Below, in pieces: positions 36,332-44,146 of a DNA stretch of 64,000 nt (position 1 is its first letter; each line of letters starts with the position of its first letter). The notes beneath the pieces were generated by a model. That model had not been told where the DNA came from. It saw only the letters and a list, made by a program, of their open reading frames with translations, and searched no databases. Origin of the DNA: Rhododendron vialii (lineage: Eukaryota > Streptophyta > Magnoliopsida > Ericales > Ericaceae). The stretch lies in NCBI RefSeq assembly GCF_030253575.1, contig NC_080567.1:30640501-30704500 (forward strand), read 5' to 3'. The position numbers and the translations under genes were made by a program.

Positions 36332-36847
36332 CTCCCCACGACCTCGGCTGGGGTTTTAATGTAGCTGTCAATAATTTCATCCCTTGTGGGGTCAGCCTCG
36401 GGCTCCTCCAATACGACAAGCCAGTGCTCTAAGGGTGTGTTCCACTAACTTAAATAAGTACTTATTTTTTTAATTGAAAGAGATATATTGTGAGAGAATG
36501 AGATGTAAAGTGGAAAATAAGTAGTTAAAAAAGTAACAACCTTTGCAGGGACGGAGCCTAAATTGCAACCGTCGGGCAGCATCGTCTCCTGGGAGGCTGG
36601 TTCGGATTGTTGAGAGACGAAGACGCTCTCCGGGTCGCGTAGCCGCGCGCGGTGGTCGACGGAGATAGTCGGCGGAAGTTGGCGGCGATGGCGACGAGCG
36701 GGCGGAGAATGGAGAGGGAGGAGGAGAGATGAGGGGGGAGGGGGGAGGGGCGGAGAGAGAAACGACGGAGGAGCGAGAGAGGAGGGAAGAGAGAGTTCGC
36801 TTGGTGGTGAAGAGAGAGCGGGTTAAGATCATGCGAGTGGTCGCCAT
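36332..36847 (-). pseudogene. First exon of a MORF organellar RNA-editing factor
   Basis: Translated minus-strand pieces follow a MORF8-like N-terminus: MATTRMILTRSLFTTKRTLS (36847 on), then in another frame LRPLVAIAANFRR and SSSLNNPNQPP, then in the third frame ETMLPDGCN. After a 126-bp insertion comes EHWLVVLEEPEADPTRDE and IIDSYIKTPAEVVG, ending at the usual MORF exon-1 donor (GGGGAG then GT at 36331). MORF proteins bind PPR editing factors in mitochondria and plastids. Lesions are a shift in a C-rich run near 36725-36745, one base lost near 36575, and a Tourist MITE at 36433-36558. The next MORF exon (motif around KIYSVST) is absent; frataxin exons follow. A TATA box and leader are present, so transcription remains plausible. 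The C-run shift could be a sequencing error. Confidence 0.82.
36433..36558. mobile_element. 126-bp Tourist MITE inside the MORF exon
   Basis: Ends GGGTGTGTTCC and GGGACGGAGCC are partial inverted repeats, and the target duplication TAA is at 36430-36432 and 36559-36561. Removing the insert and one TAA rejoins the MORF reading frame exactly at ...GCN-L-EHWL..., which fixes the boundaries. Confidence 0.9.
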
Positions 36848-36923
36848 TTTCGATTGAGCTGTAAAACCCTGTAGAGAGAGAGTGTGAGGGAGGGATACGG
36901 ATTGAGAAGGATTTTCGAAAGGG

Positions 36924-36931
36924 TTTATATA
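36924..36931 (-). promoter_or_regulatory. TATA box upstream of the MORF/frataxin locus
   Basis: TATATAAA on the minus strand about 77 bases before the ATG at 36847, followed by a pyrimidine-rich leader with CT repeats, as in plant housekeeping promoters. Confidence 0.65.
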
Positions 36932-37339
36932 GATTACGTTGAAGGCCCTTGTGGTTTGTGAGAATATCCTGGAGGACCTTCTAAATACAAGATATTTCAT
37001 TTCCCTCCTCACCCAAATGTTACACTCAACTTTTCTGCACACCCACCTGTTTTAAATTTCTTTTTATACTCATTGGATGACAGATACTAGTAGGGACATA
37101 TAGTATGAGCGAGAGCTATTTGGAAGGATTATCAAAACATAAATAAAGACCTATTTGGAAGTGTTGTTTTACTTAGCTTTTTGTGTTGGATTTTTTTGGG
37201 GTTTTTTTGGTTTTCTCCTTATTAAATTTTTTTTTGCATTTGTTAGTTTTGCGTCAAATTTTTGTGGTTTATTAATTTGGCTCAACAAGACAAATTGAAA
37301 AAGTAAAAATTATAACTTTCACCTTCTTTTTTTCTTTTC

Positions 37340-37360
37340 TTTTTTTCTTTTTTTTTTTTT

Positions 37361-37399
<39 letters not shown>
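37340..37399. repeat. Poly(T)-poly(G) junction
   Basis: A T-rich run ending in 23 T is followed directly by 29 uninterrupted G (37371-37399). The exact length is likely unreliable in assembly. The plus strand can form G-quadruplexes. Confidence 0.9.
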
Positions 37400-37751
37400 A
37401 ATATCCTCTTTTTTTATGAAAATGAGATATAGAGCATGACATCACTTTGTGGTGAGGTCCACACAATTTCAACCAATAAGAGATAGGGTAATGTTCACCT
37501 GCTTTGAAGATGGTGAAAAAAATTGCACTCGATATAGAGTGTAGGTTGTAGATACCATTAGAATATGCATTTCGTGATTGTTAGCTTAAGCAAAAAAAAA
37601 TAAAAATGTCTTAAATAACCTTGATAATATTTCAAACTATGAGAACTCTTCAATAGCCATTTTTTGCATTACGAGTCTGCATTTTTTCCCTTCTCTTTGG
37701 CGGTTCATAGGTCCTCTTTTCGCTTGGTGATTGTTTTTCTTTAATTTTTGT

Positions 37752-37978
37752 TCCATTTGGCAGCCAGTTACCTCGTGTGCACACTAAAGATTTCGTTTCC
37801 AAAGTTTGCTGAAGATTTCTTCACTCCGGTCGCTACAACAAAGTCAGACTCTTCTCGCACCTCTAAGTGGGTGTGGCGTGTCGATGAAAAGCTAATTCGG
37901 CTTTTGATGAGATCAAGATCATCACACATCCGGAGACTTTATCATGTTTCAGAGCGTTTGTCTCTCGACTATGGCTAA
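37752..37978 (+). pseudogene. Unidentified coding-like fragment A
   Basis: After a good acceptor (ttggcag) the frame stays open with protein-like composition: SYLVCTLKISFPKFAEDF, then TTKSDSSRTSKWVWRVDEKL and SRSSHIRRLYHVSERLSL, ending at TAG-type stops by 37978. I cannot name the family. It may belong with the fragment at 39292-39745, now separated by a 1.1-kb transposon nest. Confidence 0.35.
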
Positions 37979-38375
37979 GGTCACCGTAGGATAAGGGCCA
38001 GGAATTTCGGTAGTAGTATGTGATTGTATGTTAGACAAGTGATCAGGTCTTAGTTTCGGGTTAATTATTTATTGCCCTCTTTATCTATACACGTTTTTCA
38101 CTTTACCCCCTCTTACTATAAAACGCTACAACCTACCCCTTTTATCTTCCAATTTCTAACACATAAGGTCTGCCGTTAGTCTGGGATCCCAAACTTAGTT
38201 AACTATTTTGTTTAAGTATGGATGAATGTAAGGGCAGTGGCTCTGCCATATTTTGTTGAAAACTTGACAAGTTGGAAGTAATTCACTAAGGCTTGTAGGC
38301 TTGTAGCCTTATCTTTTGATGAATTATGAATTCTCCTATGCCAATTGCCAAACTTAGTTACCTATTTTGTTTTAA

Positions 38376-39009
38376 GGGGTTGTTCGGCTAAATAAGTTAC
38401 TTGACTTTTTTTTTTGTCCTTATTCAGATTTTTTCGCATTTGTTAATTTTTTTGTCAATTTTTCTTTGGAATTATTACTTCTTCATGACAAAAAGAAACT
38501 AAAAAGTAAAAAATTACAATCGAAATCCAATTTTTTTTAATATAGACGAAAAAATTGGCTTATTGACTTATTTTTGTCTTTATTCAAAAAAAATAGATTT
38601 CGATCGTAATTTTTTACTCCCTCCATCCCAATTTGTTTGTCCACTTTTTGACTTTTAAGTGTCCCAAAATATTTGTCCAATATGAGTTTGACTTGTTAAA
38701 ATTTTCTTAATGACCTTTCTCTTTCAAAAAACAATGCATTGGAGAATGTCCACTCCCATTTAATGCTAGGAAATTGAGGGGTATTCTTGAAAAATCAAAA
38801 CTCTTAAAGAGCAATCATTATGTTCCCTTAAAAAGTTGATTTTTCAAAAATGGACAAACAAATCGGGACGGAGGGAGTACTTTTTAGATTCTTCTCGTCA
38901 TGACGAAGCAATAACCCCAAAAAATTGATAAAAACTAACAAATGCGAAAAAAAAATTGAATAATGACAAAAAAAAATAAGCCAAATAACTTATTTAGCCG
39001 AACAACCCC
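38376..39009. mobile_element. Tourist/PIF MITE inserted in the MULE
   Basis: Perfect terminal inverted repeat GGGGTTGTTCGGCTAAATAA, with TAA on both sides (38373-38375, 39010-39012). The arms continue (tttcgatcgtaattttt and aaattacaatcgaaat). About 371 bp without the Stowaway inside it. Related degenerate sequence lies at 54846-55190. Confidence 0.93.
38617..38877. mobile_element. Stowaway MITE, innermost of three nested elements
   Basis: Ends CTCCCTCCATCCCAATTTG and CAAATCGGGACGGAGGGAG with TA at 38615-38616 and 38878-38879; 261 bp. Confidence 0.93.
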
Positions 39010-39291
39010 TAAGTATGGATGAATATAAGGGCAGTGGCTCTGCCATATCTTTTGTTAACGGCAGACCTTATGTGTTAGGAATTGGAAGATAAAGGAAGTA
39101 GGTTGTAGCGTTTTATAGTAAAAAGGGGTAAAGTAAAAAATGTATATAGATAAAGGGGGCAACAAGTAATTAACCCCTTAGTTTCTGGGCCCAACTGGGC
39201 AGGATAGTTGTTGATGGTATTCAAAATAGTAAAAAGATTTGGTTGCATTAATGCGAATGAAGCTTTAGTTAGTTCCAAAAAAAAAAAAATA

Positions 39292-39745
39292 TATATATGG
39301 TTAGGTTTTCATGAAGCTCCGCCCTCTGATTCTCTCCAAGGGAATCAAGACTCTGTATTCTCGATTGAAGATTCACAACAATTGGAAAAAGAAGGTCGTG
39401 AGAAAACTCTGAAATTCAGTGTTTTTCTAGTGAATGTAATGTTGAGTCTAGTGATACACCTCGTGACCCTTTAATTTGTTATTGGGAAGTCAAAAATCTT
39501 TACCGAACATAGATTTCTCTGGTGAAGATCCTGCTTTCACGTACTTGGCACCTCAATCTAGATTGCCCGAAGACCTCACCGTTCTTGATTTGAGGCGGAA
39601 GGAGATAATAACTCATGAGATAGCAACGGGTGTGAGTGTGATGAACAAACAAGAAAGAGATGAACATACAATGAGTTCTGGTTTCGGCCTATCACTTGGT
39701 GATGTGCCTAATAGCTGCAAAATCTTGGATATGCCCATCAAATAG
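39292..39745 (+). pseudogene. Unidentified coding-like fragment B
   Basis: Three frame-shifted stretches look protein-like: GFHEAPPSDSLQGNQD with EDSQQLEKEGREKTLKFS; then ECNVESSDTPRDPLICYWEV; then NIDFSGEDPAFTYLAPQSR with EDLTVLDLRRKEIITHEI and SLGDVPNSCKILDMPIK before a TAG. Frame changes near 39420 and 39510 suggest decay. I do not recognise the family. It could be the 3' portion of the gene whose other fragment is at 37752-37978. Confidence 0.4.
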
Positions 39746-40064
39746 CATATTTTCGAATTGTCTAAATTAATTCAACAATCTATTTCATTGATGTATTGAA
39801 TTCGACCCGACTTCTGTTTTTTTGTAAAAAAACATGAATTGTTTTACATTAAGTGACAGCTAAAGTGCATATGGATTATTGACTTTTTCTGTACGCACTT
39901 CCATTGAAAAATCTATCAAAATCTTTTTCTTTTCCCGTTTTCTTATTCTTTACTGATTGAAATCAGTCTCTCTTTTTTTATCTCACTTGGACAAACAAGT
40001 TCTGGACGATACTTGCTCATGTAAACGGTTGAATTGCTCCTTTCTTAATTAGTGGATGGTGCTG

Positions 40065-40118
40065 CTCGGGTTATTCTCAGTCTGCAGTCTCAGCCCTCCA
40101 AACTGAGAATAACCCGAG
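40065..40118. repeat. Perfect 17-bp hairpin with 20-nt loop
   Basis: CTCGGGTTATTCTCAGT (40065-40081) and its exact complement (40102-40118) surround a 20-base loop. No transposon ends or terminator context explain it. Confidence 0.9.
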
Positions 40119-40710
40119 TAAGGGTCATGATTATATGATTTATGTCAAATTATTCTATTGGGACTTTAGTTACTATTTGAATCAAGAACTCTAGTGTGAT
40201 CAAGGTTCTCATGTACTGCTTCATATTCTGTATTTCTGTACATAGTTAAAGAGAGATTAACAAGCAAAATGATGTAATGGTGTTCTAGGGGTGGAGCTTT
40301 TGGTTCTAACTTGTGCACGGTAACGAGAGCGAACACGACAGAATAGTCAGGGACTCGGGGGGTTGTATCCCGGAGGAGACACGCTAGATAAGGAGTTCTG
40401 CAACATCAGTGGATCAAGCTCTCACAAAGTACGAGGACTTGAATCTCCTTAAAAGATAGCATTGTTTTTGCGCCTCAGACCGAAATTAATGTATATGCAT
40501 TTATATTGACAATTGTGAAATATCCTTTGTTTTTTTTTTTTTGATCCGCAAATATCCTTTGTTTCACTCTTTCTTTTTCTCTTTTTGGTTTTTCATTATT
40601 TTACTTGATATAAGTGAATATGTAAAATCATTGTGATATAGATCGAAATTACGTGTAACATACACCAAAAAAAAAATATAATATTTGACCTTACGGTGTA
40701 CCGGAACGGG

Positions 40711-40880
40711 TGCTTGGTAGCTGTGCCGAGCGGCCCATCCGTCCGCCCATCTTGGCACCGACGGCTTGGATCTAATCCAAGTGCATTAAAATTTGGACGG
40801 TCCGTTGCTCGGAGCCGTCGATTGCTGAGATGAGCGGCCAGATGGACCGGTCGGCACCGCTGCCAAGCGGGGTGCTTGGC
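40711..40880. mobile_element. Foldback element (family of 8590-8812)
   Basis: Arms GCTTGGTAGCTGTGCCGAGCGG and the complement of CCGGTCGGCACCGCTGCCAAGC pair. Inner arms CCGACGGCTTGGAT and GGAGCCGTCGATTGC also pair. The phrase GATTGCTGAGATGAGCGGCC recurs at 8755-8775 in variant form. Confidence 0.65.
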
Positions 40881-41089
40881 AACATACCATGGCTTTCTCA
40901 ATTTTTTCATTGAGCAAAACATAGCTTACCTTATTCCAGTACAATGCTACCTGATTTTATTTTCCTGAAAACCCATTTGGTGGATCTACCGTTCTCCAAC
41001 ACCAAATGATACTCCATCAATTGGTTCATTCAATAACAATACAATTGCATACAACCATAAACACAGCGAAAACAAGATAAACAAACCCT

Positions 41090-41539
41090 TCAAGAAGGAT
41101 GAACCTTTTTGGAATTCGAAGAAATCCCCTTCCAAGCCGATCTCATCGAAGCGCCAGCCGAATTCATCGCAGCCTCGATGTACCTCTTGGAAGCAACGGT
41201 GGCTGCATTTTCCATCAACTTTCCCACCTTCCAAGCAGATTCACCCACTTGAACCAAACCCCGCAGCTCTTCCTCGGCCTCTCGGTCCATTTCCTCTTCG
41301 AACCGCCGGAACTCCGCCATGGCGCTTTCCATGGCAGAGTCCAACCACTCCTCCGCTTCCTTCACGGAGTCCACTGCTTCTTGTTCTTCTTTCTGCTGGT
41401 CGAGCTCCATTGCGACCCACGACTTGTAAGCCTCGACCTCGAAGAGTTTCATGAGATCCTCGATCGCGGACGGATCGAAGTTCTTGTCTTGGAGTGACCG
41501 ATCGGAGAGGAAGGTGAATTGGGAGATGAGTTCTTCCAT
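41090..41539 (-). CDS. Small plant-specific protein, MEE9-like (149 aa)
   Basis: A single-exon frame reads MEELISQFTFLSDRSLQDKN at the start, then FDPSAIEDLMKLFEVEAY, a charged helical middle (DSAMESAMAEFRRFEEEMDR) and SAWKGISSNSKKVHPS at the end. Length, one-exon structure, all-helical acidic character and the KVHPS terminus fit a small conserved plant family that I associate with Arabidopsis MATERNAL EFFECT EMBRYO ARREST 9. That name is from memory and uncertain. No signal peptide or membrane span is seen; a soluble coiled-coil protein is likely. The ATG follows a CT-rich leader, and a TATA-like TTTATATC lies ~75 bases upstream. Biochemical function is unknown. It is transcribed away from the p24 gene. 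Confidence 0.8.
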   Translation of the reverse strand: MEELISQFTFLSDRSLQDKNFDPSAIEDLMKLFEVEAYKSWVAMELDQQKEEQEAVDSVKEAEEWLDSAMESAMAEFRRFEEEMDREAEEELRGLVQVGESAWKVGKLMENAATVASKRYIEAAMNSAGASMRSAWKGISSNSKKVHPS

Positions 41540-41765
41540 TTTTCTTCTTCTCCTTTGGTGTGTTTTGCGTTGGTGGTATAGATGGGGAAAGGGGGGAGGG
41601 GAGGGGAGAATGATATAAAGAGGGGGTAGTGTAGTGGATGGTTTATTTTAAGGTGGAGAATATGAAAAGGTTTTGCTATGGCCAGTAGAGTTGGCAACGG
41701 TCGGTTTGGACTGGTTCCATTCCATTGGCTTTAGAACATAAAATTTGTGCAATAATGATTCCCAG

Positions 41766-41971
41766 ATCCAGGGATCCTGTAAGACGAGCTGCCTACATGA
41801 CCTGTAGGGTGCAATTCTGTCTTGCGGCTTTTTGTAGGGTACCCTGTAAGTCGCATCTGGACTATTCATCTTGGGAATTAATGGTTCAGATATGATTCTC
41901 AAGATGAACAGTCCAGATGCATTGAACAGATCCTATAAGACAGCCCGCCCTACAGGATCTTTGGATCCAAC
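41766..41971. mobile_element. Foldback element with 9-bp flanking repeat
   Basis: ATCCAGGGATCCTGTAAGAC at the left and CCTACAGGATCTTTGGATCC at the right are inverted repeats. The direct repeat GATTCCCAG lies at 41757-41765 and 41972-41980. A 9-bp duplication suggests a MULE-type MITE. It lies ~220 bp upstream of the MEE9-like ATG. Confidence 0.65.
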
Positions 41972-42131
41972 GATTCCCAGCCAGCAATGAGCCTTTGTTA
42001 CTGGAAGGTGAGATTGACCTACAAGATTAGTCGAGATGCAATCGAGCCGATCTAGGTTTATGCGGAACTATTTAGATTCCCATGTTTAAATTGAGCTAAT
42101 CCAAATTGATGTCATTTGGGATCCTGGGTTT

Positions 42132-42282
42132 GGCATCTTTTAATCAGCAACAAAGTTGTACAATGTGTCCTCGCATCTTTTAATCAGCAACAAAGTTAGT
42201 TGTACAATGTGTCTTGGCATCTTTTAATCAGCAACAAAGTTGAACAGTGTGTCTTTTTTTACCAGCAGAAAGTTGAACAATG
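42132..42282. repeat. Tandem repeat, ~42-bp unit, 3.5 copies
   Basis: The unit ggcatcttttaatcagcaac...gtacaatgtgtc occurs at 42132, 42173 and 42216 with small indels, then a degenerate partial copy. Confidence 0.85.
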
Positions 42283-42310
42283 TTAGATGTCTAATTGAAG
42301 TGCTCAATTG

Positions 42311-42514
42311 TGCCTTGTTTGGATGAAATTTAAAAAAAAAAGTTTCAACTAAAAAAACACTCATTACCCCTACTTTTAATTATTATTCTCATTCTCTTTT
42401 CAATCATTATTTTTATTTCTCTCTCTATTTCTCTCCACTCATTATCCATATTTTCAATTATTCCCCTAATTTCTCTATTCACTCATTATCTAAAAACCAA
42501 ATTCAAACAAGGCA
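42311..42514. mobile_element. MITE with TGCCTTGTTTG ends
   Basis: TGCCTTGTTTGGATGAAATTT and AAATTCAAACAAGGCA are terminal inverted repeats around a TC-rich core. Target duplication is unclear. Confidence 0.6.
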
Positions 42515-42897
42515 ACGAAAGGGTAAAAGGAACCATTTCTTGCAAATGGGGAGGGGATAAGCTTATCTCATTCATAGTAGGGGAATCTGGATTGTTGTAG
42601 AGTGGGCCACTAAGAATTCCGTTTGTCAAGCACCATGTAGCCGACTTCTTTGAATTTTTCATCATAAAGTGGCTTTTGGTTTCAAAGCTGCTTTGGCAAT
42701 TGCTCATTAGGAAAGAGTACGAAAACTCTCTTAAATACACTCTTTTAACTCAAACTCTCAATGTGGAGCCAGCCTCAATTAAATCAATTTAATACAGTAT
42801 TTTGCTTGCTATATGTTCTATTAGAGTCTATGCTTTTTGTCTCGAAATGCTTACGTCTAGGTGTAAGCGGTGGTGGTTATTTTTGTACTATTGTGAT

Positions 42898-43643
42898 CGA
42901 GGATATCAATACCGTTCCATACCGGTAAGTAAATACCGTTTTAGACAGAATCTGGTACTTTGAACTCCATATTTCGTTCCGGTCTCAATACCGGTGCTTA
43001 CCGGAGAATACCGACGATTTCGGGAAATACCGAACGAGATGGTATTACTGGGGATTTCGGTCTGTATTTTGCAAAGCTGGATCAGTTGGAAAAATAGAGG
43101 AAATAGAGGGGAAAAGAAGAAAATCGGAGCAGAGAACCGTAAAAAATGGTCGATCTGTGGGTGAAGTCTTCTTGTATCTTCAAATTTGCACGCCACTTGA
43201 ACCTTTGGTCGACCTTTCTTCACTGATCGTGTTCTGGTTTCCCGCTCCATTTTCAATGGTTTTCCCTAGTTTTGGAAGATGGAGAGAGAATGAAAAAAAA
43301 TGGTCTGGATCTTTGGGAAGATAAACATCCCGTGAAACGGAGTTTTACTTTTGGAGAAAAGTTATAGCATGCTTTCAGAGCACACCATTTTATCATTTCT
43401 TGTCTTTTTTTAGCCTACTACTTTTATTGAAATTGTAAAATTTATACAAATAAATTGTTTTAGCCTACAGCTTTTTTTAGCCTATACAAATAAAACTTAA
43501 TTTTATAACTAGAAATATAATTTTTAACGCATATTTGTAAATAACGGCAAATTCGAAACGGTACCCGGTATCTCACCGGTACTGGTACATACCGTACCAG
43601 AAGAAAAATCGATCCCATGTCCGAAACGGTATTCAAAATCTTG
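42898..43643. mobile_element. Non-autonomous hAT element with TACCGG arrays
   Basis: Imperfect ends CGAGGATATCAATACCG and CGGTATTCAAAATCTTG are inverted. The flanks ATTGTGAT (42890-42897) and GTTGTGAT (43644-43651) match at seven of eight. Many CCGGTA/TACCGG motifs lie in both subterminal zones. It is related to 2820-3126. Confidence 0.75.
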
Positions 43644-44146
43644 GTTGTGATGAAATCTCTATGTGTGTGTCGTTTAGCATTATTATTATAATAATAATAA
43701 TAATAATAATAAGCTATAGATTTGGACCAGTCCAACTCCAACGTGCCTAATTTGGTCTATGTAATGTTTGGGCCAACTTTAATCCATCAAAGAGAAAACG
43801 AAAGTAACCCGACCCGGCCTAGACAATAGTACTGCCCCGGCCCGGGCACATCCGGGTGCCCTTATCAATTTCTACATCCAGTTCACGCAATAACTCTTGG
43901 TTTTAATCCTGACACCAGCAAAACTTGCATTGGCAATATCCCCTCCCTTCTCCTTGTCCCAGGAAAAATTTCGCAGAAAAACCCCACCCGTGAGCAAGGG
44001 GGAGATTTCGATCGGTCCGAGGGTTTTCTCGTCTTCGATTTCGCTTCTTCGACCCCACGAAGATCAAAATTCCAGTTCACAGAGTGCCAGATTGACGATA
44101 CATACATACACACATCTATATCTCTAGAGAGAGAGAGAGAGAGAGG

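Larger units (their letters stand above)
38058..39176. mobile_element. MULE containing two further nested elements
   Basis: Terminal inverted repeats of ~118 bp, starting GGGTTAATTA and ending at the inner TAACGGCAGACC motif, are ~87 percent identical. The exact 9-bp target duplication CTTAGTTTC is at 38049-38057 and 39177-39185. Without the nested Tourist it is ~485 bp and has no coding capacity. Confidence 0.93.

Noticed and set aside
42132-42282. Evenly spaced repeats resembling a CRISPR array
   Set aside because: Only 3.5 near-contiguous copies without distinct spacers, in a plant nuclear genome; an ordinary tandem repeat.
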